Positions 1-8,925 of a stretch of 64,000 nt of DNA are shown in pieces (position 1 is the stretch's first letter; each line of letters starts with the position of its first letter). The notes beneath the pieces were generated by a model. The model did not search any database, was not told where the DNA came from, and was given only the letters and a program-made list of their open reading frames with translations. The position numbers were made by a program, and so were the translations under genes. The stretch covers positions 124,001 through 188,000 of the forward strand of contig NZ_PVUE01000001.1 in assembly GCF_003003235.1 (NCBI RefSeq). Direction: 5' to 3'. Source of the DNA: Antricoccus suffuscus. GTDB taxonomy: Bacteria; Actinomycetota; Actinomycetes; Mycobacteriales; Antricoccaceae.

Positions 1-156
1 CTGGTCAGCAGCGAGCCGGAGGACCTGGCGCTCGCCTGCGACCGCGTCCTGATCCTCGACGAGCAGGGACTATCCCCGGCCAAGGCGCTGACCACCGACA
101 CCATCCTGGAACAGATCTACGCCCAAAAGCCCGAGTCGGCAGGGAGCCATCCATGA
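1..156 (+). CDS. Sugar ABC transporter ATP-binding protein, C-terminal end (partial)
   Basis: Only the last 51 codons lie in the window; the reading frame is open from base 1 to the TGA at 154-156. The visible segment SSEPEDLALACDRVLIL resembles the end of the second ATPase domain of RbsA/XylG-type sugar importers, where a Ser-Ser-Glu element is followed by a conserved Asp-Arg-Val. The stop overlaps the start of the downstream permease (ATGA), so the two are translationally coupled and very likely energise and form one importer. Substrate cannot be told from this fragment. Confidence 0.75.
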   Translation: MVSSEPEDLALACDRVLILDEQGLSPAKALTTDTILEQIYAQKPESAGSHP

Positions 157-1190
157 CTATGACGAAGCGGACGGACAAGAACGAGGACGCCCGCCCTCCC
201 GCACCGGGTGAGCGTCGTGGCAGGGTTGGCGGCTTTGTCAGGGAGCGGCTCAACGGGCTGGGCGCTCGGTACGCCTTGCTGCTGGTGTGGCTGGCCATGG
301 CGGTGGTCTACGGCATCCTCATGCCGGACAAGTTCCTGAATGTGTCGACTGTCCAGGCGATTTTCGGTTCTCAGTCGGCCTTACTGCTCCTCGCGGTCGC
401 ATCGCTGTGCACCATGGTCGTCGGCGAGTTTGACTTGTCGTTCGCCGGCGTAATGGGCGTCTCGGCAACACTCGTCCCTGTCCTGGTCGGGCTGCACCAC
501 ATGAACATCGTGCTGGCCTGTCTCATTGCCCTCGCCGCCGCGGTCGTATGCGGTGCCATCAACGCATTCTTCATCGTCAAGCTTGGTATTTCGTCGCTGA
601 TTGTCACGCTCGGAACGGCCAGCCTGTATGTGGGTATCGCAGAGAACATTGCGCACTCCAACACCGTCTCAGTTTTCAACCAGACGTTCTCCAATCTGGC
701 GCTGACCCAGTTTCTCGGGCTGCCGCTGTCGTTCTACTACGGTCTCGTCGCGTGCTTGGTCTTTGCCTACGTGTTGACGTGGACACCGATGGGGCGGCAC
801 ATCGTCTTTGTTGGGGCGAACCGAGAAGTGGCGCGGCTGGCCGGGATCAGGGTCGATCGCGTGCGGGCGACGAGCTACATCGTCGCCGGATTTGTCGCGG
901 GTCTCGCCGGCATCCTTCTCGTCGCCTCTGTCGGCGGCTTCGACCCGACTGCGTCGGCGAACTATCTACTTCCGGCGCTCGCGGCGGTCTTCCTCGGAAC
1001 TGCGATTGTCAAACCGGGACAGTTCAACCCGATGGGCACCTTCCTGGGAATTTACTTCCTTGAGACGGGCATCATTGGGCTCCAATTGCTTGGGTACGCG
1101 GGCTGGGTCGAGGACGTCTTTTACGGCGCCGGACTCGTGCTCGCGGTCACCGCCGCGGTGCTGATTCGCAGTCGTACCAAGACGGCCTGA
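153..1190 (+). CDS. Sugar ABC transporter permease (RbsC/XylH type)
   Basis: A 345-residue integral membrane protein of the branched-chain/ribose permease family. After a basic, hydrophilic N-terminus (about 40 residues) there are many hydrophobic segments. The cytoplasmic loop GANREVARLAGIRVDRV matches the conserved G-x-N-x-x-A-A-x-x-x-G-I element that contacts the ATPase in this family, followed by the usual Gly-rich helix. The length is normal. The start overlaps the stop of the upstream ATPase, so it belongs to that operon; it is the last gene, facing the LCP gene convergently across 57 bases in which I see no hairpin. The transported sugar is unknown. Confidence 0.88.
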   Translation: MTMTKRTDKNEDARPPAPGERRGRVGGFVRERLNGLGARYALLLVWLAMAVVYGILMPDKFLNVSTVQAIFGSQSALLLLAVASLCTMVVGEFDLSFAGVMGVSATLVPVLVGLHHMNIVLACLIALAAAVVCGAINAFFIVKLGISSLIVTLGTASLYVGIAENIAHSNTVSVFNQTFSNLALTQFLGLPLSFYYGLVACLVFAYVLTWTPMGRHIVFVGANREVARLAGIRVDRVRATSYIVAGFVAGLAGILLVASVGGFDPTASANYLLPALAAVFLGTAIVKPGQFNPMGTFLGIYFLETGIIGLQLLGYAGWVEDVFYGAGLVLAVTAAVLIRSRTKTA

Positions 1191-1247
1191 CCTAATTCGT
1201 GGTGGAGAGATTAGAGACCTCGTCGTACCCGACAGATGCACGACCGC

Positions 1248-2435
1248 CTAGTTAATCTTGTCCGGGCTGTCGAGCTGAGCGGGCTTGTACTGCTGGATGT
1301 ACTTCTGCATCTCGTCTTTCTTCATCGCCGCGAACAGCAGCGCGTCCTGCTCGGCGTTGAGGTGTACGACGCTCTGGTCGCCGACCATGCCGGTGCCGGT
1401 GTACGGCGCGGTCATGAAGTGGATGTTGGAGGACTTGACGCCACGCATCTCCCAGGCCAGATCGCGCATCAACGACGGCGTGAAGGCGGAGTCAACGGTC
1501 GTATTGCTGGTGAAGATGCCCAGGATGTTGGTCAGCATGCCGATATTGGTGATCGACACCGAGTCGAAGGTTTGCTTCATGACCTGGCGCAGGAAGTTCT
1601 GCTGCCGCTTGACCCGGTCGAAGTCGCCGTTCGGCAGCGTCTTGCGGGTGCGTACGTAGTCGAGCGCGGCCTGGCCCTGCAGCTTCTGCACGCCTTCGCC
1701 GGGGATGTTGACCTCGACGCCGCCGAGCGCGTTGGTCAGGTCCTTGAAGCCGTTCCAATCGATCATCACGACGTGGTCGATGTGCATGTTGGTGAGCTGT
1801 TCGACGGTCTGGACGGCGAGGTCGGGCCCGCCGTACGAGAAGGCAGCGTTGATCTTGTTGGTGCCGTAGCCGGGCACCGGGACCCACGAGTCGCGGGGCA
1901 GCGATACGACGTACGCGGCGGAACGGTCGGACGGGATGTGCACGATCATGATGGTGTCCGAACGCATGGAACCCTTGTCCCACTTGCCGCTGGCGAGCTG
2001 CTGCGCGATGGATCCCGCGTCGCTGTGGTCGGCGCCCATCATCAGGATGTTCAGAGCGGGCGGGCCGGATTTGCCGGTGTCCTCGCGCGGCACGCGGTTG
2101 GACGGGTCGATTTGGCTGGTATAGGTGTCGATGTTGCTGAGCTTGCCGTTGAGGTAGAGCCCGAAGCCGACGACCGAACCGACGAGCAGTACGACGAGAG
2201 TCAGAAACCCGGTGAGCACCTTGTGCCGCCGGACGAAGCCCTTCTTCTTCGGTGCGCCGGCGGCCGCTGCATCCTCGGGCGCCTCTTCACCGATGTCGTC
2301 CAGGGTCAGATCGTCGTCGTACGACGGATCCTCTCGCGAATCGTCAGCCACGCGGTTCCCCAGATCATTTGGTGTCGTATCGGCAACGCGCAATGTTACC
2401 GGAGTTCGGGCGCCGTCCGGCCCCACTTGCGACAT
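1248..2435 (-). CDS. LytR-CpsA-Psr (LCP) family glycopolymer ligase
   Basis: LCP enzymes transfer undecaprenyl-linked glycopolymers to peptidoglycan on the outer face of the membrane. The protein has a cytosolic acidic/Lys-rich N-terminus, one transmembrane helix (around TGFLTLVVLLVGSVVGFGLY) and the LCP domain: LNILMMGAD, RSDTIMIVHI with the Asp/Arg pair, SLPRDSWV, NKINAAFSYGG, and the C-terminal DYVRTRK and FDRVKRQQ motifs that bind the polyprenyl pyrophosphate. The ATG at 2435 is chosen; a TTG at 2498 would add 21 residues and neither has a strong ribosome site. It lies next to a polysaccharide locus, so a role in attaching that polymer to the wall is a reasonable inference. Confidence 0.9.
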   Translation of the reverse strand: MSQVGPDGARTPVTLRVADTTPNDLGNRVADDSREDPSYDDDLTLDDIGEEAPEDAAAAGAPKKKGFVRRHKVLTGFLTLVVLLVGSVVGFGLYLNGKLSNIDTYTSQIDPSNRVPREDTGKSGPPALNILMMGADHSDAGSIAQQLASGKWDKGSMRSDTIMIVHIPSDRSAAYVVSLPRDSWVPVPGYGTNKINAAFSYGGPDLAVQTVEQLTNMHIDHVVMIDWNGFKDLTNALGGVEVNIPGEGVQKLQGQAALDYVRTRKTLPNGDFDRVKRQQNFLRQVMKQTFDSVSITNIGMLTNILGIFTSNTTVDSAFTPSLMRDLAWEMRGVKSSNIHFMTAPYTGTGMVGDQSVVHLNAEQDALLFAAMKKDEMQKYIQQYKPAQLDSPDKIN

Positions 2436-2645
2436 GTCGCATAGACCCACGCTCACCTCACGGCGTACGGATAGCTCCGGCACAGTGACTTTGGCCAATC
2501 ATCGCGACATCGGGCCTGCTCAGGCGTGATGTTGCCGTCACGAATTGGCGACAGACTGCCATCGCGCCGTCGTACGCATTAAGGTCTGTACGGCGGCACT
2601 AATCCCACCCGTCACACTGGACACCCGACCTGAGAGGCAGCGACC

Positions 2646-3551
2646 ATGCGCAAAAACCTCGCGATCGGCGCGGTAGCCGCCTTGCTCGTCGCCGACGTCG
2701 TGCTGATCGGCCTGGCCATCCGGCACACCAACACGGTTCCGGCCTCCTCAACGTCCAAGTCGTCCAGCTCGACATCGCAGTCGCAACAGAGCAGCAGTAC
2801 TGCTGCGGCGACGAGCACGTCGGCGGCGACCACCCCGGCGAAGAAAGACGCGCATCGAGCGTTGCTTGCGGTCGGCGGCGACGGCACGATCTTGCGCAGC
2901 AACGGCGGGGACTGCACGTCCGGCGGCACCGCGACGGTCGAATACTCGACCGACAAGGGCGCGACGTTCAAGCCGGCCAGCCAGCAGGTCAGCCAGGTGC
3001 TGCGGCTATCTGCTCAGGCCTCTAACAACTTCTGGTTCATCGGCACCGACGCCAGTTGCCAGCCGACGCTCTATCGCTCGCGGGACGGCGGCGCCACCTG
3101 GGTCAGCGAGTCCGCCGGGGGAGCCTGGTATTTCAGCACCGACCCCACTTCGACGCAAATCTTCTCCCCGGACGGCGCCGTCGAGGCTGGCTGCACGCCG
3201 GTCGCATTCAGCACGCTGTCCGCGCAGCAGGCGTACGTCGCCTGCAGCAGCGGCGACGTACGCGTCACCAAAAACCGTGGCGCGAAGTGGGATACGGCCG
3301 GGCAGCTTCCCAATATTGCGGCGATCGCCTTCGTCAATCTCTCTCGCGGGTTCGCGCTCGCGGCGACCGCGGACTGCCCGGCAGCGGCCTTCACGACCGA
3401 GGACGCCGGCACGACCTGGAAGCAGACGGCATGCCTGCCCGGTACGACACCGAAGGCCATCGATGGTGTCGGTGACACGGTTTACGCGCAGGTCGACGAC
3501 GCCCTGCAGGTCAGTAAGGACGGGGCGGTGACATGGAATTCGACCCCTTGA
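2646..3551 (+). CDS. Membrane-anchored beta-propeller protein with Asp-box repeats
   Basis: A 301-residue protein with one N-terminal transmembrane helix (residues about 4-23), a Ser/Thr/Gln linker (about 30-60) and an extracellular domain with four Asp-box-like repeats: RDGGATW, NRGAKW, EDAGTTW and KDGAVTW. Such repeats are typical of sialidase/YCF48/sortilin-like propellers, but no catalytic residues can be assigned, so it is better seen as a structural or carbohydrate-binding scaffold. A GAGAGG ribosome site precedes the ATG. The stop lies 19 bases inside the following phosphatase gene, suggesting a two-gene operon divergent from the LCP gene. Paired Cys residues in the outer domain may form disulfides. 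Confidence 0.7.
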   Translation: MRKNLAIGAVAALLVADVVLIGLAIRHTNTVPASSTSKSSSSTSQSQQSSSTAAATSTSAATTPAKKDAHRALLAVGGDGTILRSNGGDCTSGGTATVEYSTDKGATFKPASQQVSQVLRLSAQASNNFWFIGTDASCQPTLYRSRDGGATWVSESAGGAWYFSTDPTSTQIFSPDGAVEAGCTPVAFSTLSAQQAYVACSSGDVRVTKNRGAKWDTAGQLPNIAAIAFVNLSRGFALAATADCPAAAFTTEDAGTTWKQTACLPGTTPKAIDGVGDTVYAQVDDALQVSKDGAVTWNSTP

Positions 3552-4129
3552 CGCCGACCGTCACGCCGGTACCCGACACGTTTCGCATCCTCGTTGTCTG
3601 TACGGCAAACATCTGCCGCTCGCCGATGGCCGAACACCTTCTGCGGGCGGATCTGGCCCAAGATGCCTCCGGCGGCAAGGTTGAATTCGTCGTCACTAGT
3701 GCGGGGATTCGCGGCTGGGACGCGGCGGAGATGGACGCGGACGCTGCGGCCGAGTTGCGCGACCTCGGCGGCGACCCGACGGACTTCCGGTCGAAGCAAA
3801 TCACTGCGCACGACATCGAGACCGCGGGCCTGATCTTGACCGCCGCTCGTGAGCACCGGACATATGTGTTGGAGCAGGTGCCGCGGGCGCTTCGGCGTAC
3901 CTACACGATCCTCGAGTTTGCGCACCTGATCGAACACCTCGACTCAAAACCGCACCCCGCAGGCGATCCGCGCGAGATCGTGACCGCCGCGTTCGCGCAT
4001 CGCGGCGACGTCACGCTCGACCACTACGACATCGAGGATCCCTACCGCGCCTCAGAACAGAAGCATCATCAGATCGCCGGTGTGATCGCCAAGGCCACCG
4101 CCGCCATCGCAAAAGGCCTCACCCGCTAA
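3533..4129 (+). CDS. Low-molecular-weight protein-tyrosine phosphatase
   Basis: The P-loop VCTANICRSP fits the CX5R signature of the family (usual CxGNxCRS, with Ala in place of the first Gly as in many actinobacterial members). The general-acid loop is present near the C-terminus as DIEDPYRAS. At 198 residues it is longer than the usual 150-160; the extra length lies in an N-terminal stretch and in a middle region around the RRTYTILEFAHL segment. In exopolysaccharide loci such enzymes (Wzb/PtpA-like) dephosphorylate the cognate tyrosine autokinase, and the BY-kinase lies immediately downstream on the other strand. The start overlaps the upstream propeller gene. Confidence 0.88.
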   Translation: MEFDPLTPTVTPVPDTFRILVVCTANICRSPMAEHLLRADLAQDASGGKVEFVVTSAGIRGWDAAEMDADAAAELRDLGGDPTDFRSKQITAHDIETAGLILTAAREHRTYVLEQVPRALRRTYTILEFAHLIEHLDSKPHPAGDPREIVTAAFAHRGDVTLDHYDIEDPYRASEQKHHQIAGVIAKATAAIAKGLTR

Positions 4130-4158
4130 CGACCAGCACCGTGCCCTGAACTAACCAG

Positions 4159-4179
4159 TTCCCTGAGCCTGTCGAAGGG
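4159..4179. repeat. Short dispersed hairpin repeat (CCCTGAGCCTGTCGAAGGG type)
   Basis: An imperfect hairpin with CCCT/AGGG ends between two convergent genes (phosphatase and tyrosine kinase). I recall near-identical elements scattered through many high-GC genomes at gene ends. It probably acts as a bidirectional terminator here. Only one copy is present in this window. Confidence 0.6.
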
Positions 4180-4203
4180 CCGAATCCGCACACGCAGGAA
4201 TTG

Positions 4204-5694
4204 TCAGCGAATCCGCTGGATCTCGTCCGTCGGCGCTTCCTCCGCATGCGCAGGCGGAGCAGGCTTCTCGACCCGCTTGCGCTGACGCTTCCCACCTACC
4301 GCGGTCTCCGCGTCGGAGAGTTGCACGTCCTTTTGCGGGGCGTAGCCGTATCCATAGCCATACCCGTATCCATAACCAGTCCCACCCTTTTCGGGCGTCA
4401 TGTTGAAAACGGATCCGAGCAAACGCGCATCCACGGACTCGAGGCGCTGCACCGCGAGTGAAGCCTGCTCCTTTGTCGTCTTTCCGTGGCGTACGACGAG
4501 GATCGCGCCATCGGCCTGTTGGGAAAGCAGAGCAGCGTCGGTTACCGGAAGTAACGGAGGCGCGTCGATCAAGATGACGTCATAGTGCTCGCGCAGCGTT
4601 GCAAGAGTCGCTGTCATTGCTTTCGACTGGAGTAGCTCTGCGGGGTTCGGCGGGATCGCGCCACTGGAAATGACGTGCAGGCCGCTGTCCCCCCAGGGCT
4701 GGACCGCGTCTTCGGCGTCTATCCGGCCGATGAGCACCGTCGTGAGACCGACAGTCGGCTCCAGATGCAAGTACTCGGAGATCTTCGGACGACGCAGGTC
4801 CGCCTCGATAAGCACGGTGCGTTGACCGGCCTGCGCAAGTGTGATCGCCAGGTTAACGGCGGTCGTTGACTTACCATCAGCCGGCAGCGGACTGGTCACC
4901 ACGAAGACCTTCGACGAGCTGTCTACGTCGACGAATTGCAGGTTGGTCCTCAGCATTCGGAATGCCTCGACTCGCGGAGCGTGACTGTCGAGCTGGGTAA
5001 CGAGTGGTCGCTTGGCCGCGTGCGAGTCGAAGAAGATGTTCCCAAGCTGGGCCGCGCCCGTGGCCTCTTTGAGCCCATCCGAGTTCTTAAGCGAATTGTC
5101 GAGGATTTCGCGCAACACCGCGGCGCCGATCCCGACGAGAAGACCGAGCACGGCCGCAAGCCCGATGTTACGCAGCGGTTGCGGGCTAACGGCGCTCGTC
5201 GGCACGGTCGCCGGATCGACGATGGTCGCCTTGATCGGAGCGTTCTCCTGGCCCGGTGACGTCTCGAGCTCTCCAACGAAGGTCGTGAACTCCTGGGCGA
5301 CGGATTCGGTCAGCTTTTGTGATTGCTCGGGGCTCGGGTCTTGCACCGTGACTTCAAGAATCACCGTCTCCGGTACGACGGTCGCGGTGGTGCGGCTCGC
5401 CAGTGAGGCTGGTGATTCGTGCAGATCGAGCCTCTTGACTACCCGCTCAGCGATCTGCTTCCCGGTAATCAGATCAGCGTAAGAAGAGACGCGTTGCTGG
5501 GAAAAGAGTCCGCCCTGGTATGCCGCACCGGTGTTGTCCGACTGCGGGGTGGAGATGAAGAGTCGTGCCGTCGACTGGTATTGCGGCGTCGCCTGCAACG
5601 TGAACAGCGCGGCCGCGGCGATCGCGACCAGGAAGCAAGACACGATCAGCAACCAGCGTCGCCGAATGATCTGCAGGTAGTCGCGAAGGTCCAC
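4204..5694 (-). CDS. Wzz-type chain-length regulator fused to BY-kinase (polysaccharide tyrosine autokinase)
   Basis: About 496 residues. The N-terminal Wzz region has a first membrane helix (WLLIVSCFLVAIAAAALF) and a second near residue 180, enclosing an extracytoplasmic loop. The C-terminal kinase has Walker A (PADGKSTTAVN), A' (VLIEADLRRPK) and Walker B (VILIDAPP). Near the C-terminus six Gly-Tyr dipeptides in a row form the expected phospho-acceptor tyrosine cluster. The GTG at 5694 is chosen because the family normally begins M/V-D-L-R-D-Y-L; a TTG at 5709 is possible. It should control export and chain length of the Wzx/Wzy polymer, opposed by the adjacent LMW-PTP. It is divergent from the PglF-like gene. 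Confidence 0.9.
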   Translation of the reverse strand: MDLRDYLQIIRRRWLLIVSCFLVAIAAAALFTLQATPQYQSTARLFISTPQSDNTGAAYQGGLFSQQRVSSYADLITGKQIAERVVKRLDLHESPASLASRTTATVVPETVILEVTVQDPSPEQSQKLTESVAQEFTTFVGELETSPGQENAPIKATIVDPATVPTSAVSPQPLRNIGLAAVLGLLVGIGAAVLREILDNSLKNSDGLKEATGAAQLGNIFFDSHAAKRPLVTQLDSHAPRVEAFRMLRTNLQFVDVDSSSKVFVVTSPLPADGKSTTAVNLAITLAQAGQRTVLIEADLRRPKISEYLHLEPTVGLTTVLIGRIDAEDAVQPWGDSGLHVISSGAIPPNPAELLQSKAMTATLATLREHYDVILIDAPPLLPVTDAALLSQQADGAILVVRHGKTTKEQASLAVQRLESVDARLLGSVFNMTPEKGGTGYGYGYGYGYGYAPQKDVQLSDAETAVGGKRQRKRVEKPAPPAHAEEAPTDEIQRIR

Positions 5695-5941
5695 GGGGAA
5701 GACGCCCAATTCTCTGAGGGGTGGCGTAAAGACCAGCCGATTATTGCAGTTCTGGCTGATTCATGTGTCGTCGTAACCAAAACGCGACGTCACACCGGTC
5801 ACTTCTTCATCACGAATCGGTGGTGATTTGGCGCATTGGTAGGGTGAAAGTTTGCTGTGTGAAGGTAACATTCGCCAGGTTGAACCCCACAACCGCTTAA
5901 CCGCACTAGTTCGCTCGATATTGACCTGGAGGCCCCCACCC

Positions 5942-7774
5942 ATGTCTGGTACACGCATGTCTTCCGCTCTGCGTGATCATCGTCGCGGGGTGCTCTTCCT
6001 ATTTGATTCCGCCGCGTGGGGTGTCGCAGTAGTCCTCGCATCGCTGGGACGGATGGACTTCGAACCGCACCAGGTTGACTGGTCCGGCGCGGTGTGGGTC
6101 TGGCTGATCGCGATCGCCCTTCACACGGTGATCGCCTGGTCTGTCCGCCTGCATCACGGCCGCGCGACGGTGGCCACCCTCGAGGAGATGGTGTGGCTTG
6201 GCGCCGTGGTCGTCGGCGCTGGGACGACGCTGTTTCTAGTTAACCTCGTTGTCCAGGTCGCGCCGCGGTCGGTACCGCTGACGGCGATGCTTGCCGCGCT
6301 CGCGATTATGGCGTGGGGGCGCGCGACCTGGCGTCGCCTGAACGAGCGTGATCGCCGCCGGGTCGGCGGCACCGACGGCGAACCGATCATTGTCATTGGA
6401 GCCGGCGACGGTGGCCGGCAACTGATCAAGTCCATGCACGAAGATCCCACGTCACAATGGAAACCGGTGGCACTGCTGGATGACAGCCCGGCGAAACGCC
6501 ACCTGAGAATCAATGGTGTCCCCGTGGTCGGCACGGTCGACGACGTGGAAAAAATCGCCGACGACACGGGCGCCAAAACCGTTGTCCTCGCTGTTCCGTC
6601 GGCAGGTGCCGAGTTCGTACGGCGAGCGTCGACATTGGCAACGGATGCCGGATTACGGGTGAAGGTGCTGCCCGGCATCAATGATCTTCTGCACGGCAGG
6701 ATCGGGATAGGTGACGTTCGCGACATCGACGTCGCCGATGTCCTTGGCCGACATCAGATTGATACCGATATTCAGTCCATTGCGGGTTACCTCACCGGGC
6801 AGCGGGTCTTGGTTACTGGCGCTGGCGGGTCAATTGGATCTGAACTGTGTCGTCAGATCTATAAATACGGACCCGCCGAATTGATGATGCTGGATCGCGA
6901 CGAGTCGGCTTTACATGCCGTGCAGCTATCGATTTTCGGCAGGGCAATGTTGGACTCCGACGATGTCGTGCTTGCGGACATACGTGATCGGCAAGCAATC
7001 GACGAGATATTTGCAACCCGACGCCCGACGGTGGTGTTTCACGCCGCGGCTCTCAAACACCTTCCGATGCTTGAGCAGTATCCGGCCGAAGCCGTCAAGA
7101 CGAACGTGTGGGGATCGCTCAACATCCTAGAATCCGCCCGAGAGTTCGGCGTCGAGCGATTCGTCAACATCTCAACGGATAAGGCAGCCAATCCGTGCAG
7201 CGTGCTCGGATATACGAAGCGAATCGCGGAGGGGCTGACAGCGACCATCGCCGCCGAATCCGACGGCACCTACCTAAGCGTCCGTTTCGGCAATGTTCTC
7301 GGCAGCCGCGGATCGGTCCTTACCGCGTTCGCCGCGCAGATTGCGGCCGGCGGTCCCGTGACCGTGACACACCCGGACATCACCCGCTATTTCATGACTG
7401 TCCAGGAAGCAGTGCAGTTGGTCATCCAGGCTGCAGCAATTGGTCGTGACGGCGAAGCGCTTGTGCTAGACATGGGCGAGCCCGTGAAGATTGAGGATGT
7501 GGCTAACCAGCTGATCGCGATGTCGGGCAAGCAGGTCGAGATTCAGTACACGGGCTTGCGCGATGGCGAGAAAATGCACGAGGAGCTGTTCGGTGCAGGC
7601 GAGCCCGACGAACGCCCCGTTCATCCGTTGGTCTCGCACGTGGCTGTACCGTCGGTGAACGCCACGACAGCTCATGCACTAAACACAGGTGCCTTCCGCG
7701 AGGCGATTGTCCATGACATAAACCATGTGTGTGACGCGATGGCGCAGATGCAGGAAGTTGGATCGACTGAATGA
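5942..7774 (+). CDS. Membrane nucleotide-sugar 4,6-dehydratase (PglF/WbpM/CapD-like)
   Basis: A 610-residue protein: several N-terminal transmembrane helices, a first Rossmann-like domain (IVIGAGDGGRQL) and a C-terminal SDR domain with TGAGGSIGSELCRQI for NAD(P) binding. The active-site region STDKAANPCSVLGYTK carries the Thr-Asp-Lys set typical of PglF-like enzymes. These convert UDP-GlcNAc to the 4-keto-6-deoxy sugar. The ATG at 5942 is chosen because GGAGG lies nine bases upstream; an upstream TTG has no such site. It heads an operon, with its stop overlapping the aminotransferase start (ATGA). The following three genes complete a bacillosamine-type pathway. Confidence 0.9.
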   Translation: MSGTRMSSALRDHRRGVLFLFDSAAWGVAVVLASLGRMDFEPHQVDWSGAVWVWLIAIALHTVIAWSVRLHHGRATVATLEEMVWLGAVVVGAGTTLFLVNLVVQVAPRSVPLTAMLAALAIMAWGRATWRRLNERDRRRVGGTDGEPIIVIGAGDGGRQLIKSMHEDPTSQWKPVALLDDSPAKRHLRINGVPVVGTVDDVEKIADDTGAKTVVLAVPSAGAEFVRRASTLATDAGLRVKVLPGINDLLHGRIGIGDVRDIDVADVLGRHQIDTDIQSIAGYLTGQRVLVTGAGGSIGSELCRQIYKYGPAELMMLDRDESALHAVQLSIFGRAMLDSDDVVLADIRDRQAIDEIFATRRPTVVFHAAALKHLPMLEQYPAEAVKTNVWGSLNILESAREFGVERFVNISTDKAANPCSVLGYTKRIAEGLTATIAAESDGTYLSVRFGNVLGSRGSVLTAFAAQIAAGGPVTVTHPDITRYFMTVQEAVQLVIQAAAIGRDGEALVLDMGEPVKIEDVANQLIAMSGKQVEIQYTGLRDGEKMHEELFGAGEPDERPVHPLVSHVAVPSVNATTAHALNTGAFREAIVHDINHVCDAMAQMQEVGSTE

Positions 7775-8925
7775 CGTCCGACGGTCAGGCCAGTCCGCGC
7801 ATCCACATGTCCTCTCCTGACGTTGGGGAGCTTGAGGAGTCCTTCCTTGTCGATGCCGTCCGATCAGGATGGATCGCACCGTTAGGCCCCCACGTTGACG
7901 GGTTTGAGTCGGAGCTTGCGAATCGTTGCGGGCGTGGGCATGCAGTGGCGCTGAGCTCTGGCACCGCCGCATTGCATCTAGCACTGCTCCAACTCGGCGC
8001 GCGTCCGGGCACCAGCGTCATCGTGCCGACGATGACGTTTGCGGCGACTGCCAATGCGGTTGTCTATACCGGCGCATCACCGGTCTTCGTCGACTGCGAC
8101 CCATTCAGCGGAAATCTCGATCCGGAACTGCTCGGCTTCGCGATGAGCACACTAAGTGCCGAGGGCCAAACGATCGCCGCCGTGATGACCGTTGACCTGC
8201 TCGGCAAGTGTGCTGATCACGACGCGATTGAAGCTCTTTGCGATCGCCACGGCGTCCCGGTGCTGGAGGATGCGGCGGAGTCGCTTGGTTCGGTCGATCG
8301 AGGCCGGCCGGCCGGCTCATTTGGTGCGGCGGCGGCGCTCTCATTTAACGGCAATAAAATCATGACCACCAGTGGTGGCGGGGCCCTACTAACGGATGAT
8401 GCTGACTTTGCGGCGCGAGCAAGGTATCTGAGCACCCAGGCACGTCAACCCGTCGAGTTTTATGAGCACACCGAGGTTGGCTACAACTACCGCATGAGCA
8501 ACCTGCTCGCGGCGCTGGGTAGGGCGCAATTGCAGCGCCTTGACGAGATGCTCGCGCGGCGGCGTGAGCACCGCGAGCGTTATGCTCGGACCTTTGAGAG
8601 GGTCGAGGGAGTCGAGGTGTTCCAGCGGGACGGAGATGAGTCGGACAATTGCTGGCTCACTTCGCTATTGGTCGATCCCAAACGTGCTGGTTGGGAGCGA
8701 CAAGATCTCAGCAAGGAACTCGCGGCAGGCAACATTGAGTCTCGTCGGCTTTGGAAGCCGATGCACTTGCAGCCGGTATTTAGGGAGGCGAGAGCCTTTA
8801 TATCCGGCGCGGCGGAGCGCCTGTTTGCCACCGGTCTCACCCTTCCGAGCGGATCTGCTCTCGACGAGTCCGACGTTGAGCGGATCGACTGTATCATCGG
8901 CAATTTCCTGGATCGGGTCTCGTGA
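7771..8925 (+). CDS. DegT/DnrJ/EryC1/StrS aminotransferase (PglE-like)
   Basis: A 384-residue PLP-dependent sugar aminotransferase. ALSSGTAALHLAL is the phosphate-binding helix start, VLEDAAESLG holds the Asp that contacts the pyridine nitrogen, and LSFNGNKIMTTSGG carries the PLP-binding Lys. The length is normal. Between a 4,6-dehydratase and a phosphoglycosyl transferase it most likely aminates C4 of the 4-keto sugar, as PglE does. It overlaps both neighbours by 4 bases (ATGA upstream, GTGA downstream), so it is coupled within one operon. Confidence 0.9.
   Translation: MTSDGQASPRIHMSSPDVGELEESFLVDAVRSGWIAPLGPHVDGFESELANRCGRGHAVALSSGTAALHLALLQLGARPGTSVIVPTMTFAATANAVVYTGASPVFVDCDPFSGNLDPELLGFAMSTLSAEGQTIAAVMTVDLLGKCADHDAIEALCDRHGVPVLEDAAESLGSVDRGRPAGSFGAAAALSFNGNKIMTTSGGGALLTDDADFAARARYLSTQARQPVEFYEHTEVGYNYRMSNLLAALGRAQLQRLDEMLARRREHRERYARTFERVEGVEVFQRDGDESDNCWLTSLLVDPKRAGWERQDLSKELAAGNIESRRLWKPMHLQPVFREARAFISGAAERLFATGLTLPSGSALDESDVERIDCIIGNFLDRVS

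Noticed and set aside
1236-2444. A 402-codon forward open frame opposite the LCP gene
   Set aside because: It is the antisense shadow of a clear LCP coding sequence; its product has no recognisable motif and shows the Val/Asp/Arg-rich composition typical of such shadows.
4325-4385. Simple-sequence repeat causing phase variation in the BY-kinase tail
   Set aside because: The Gly-Tyr repeats use mixed codons (GGA/GGC/GGG/GGT, TAT/TAC), so slippage is unlikely.
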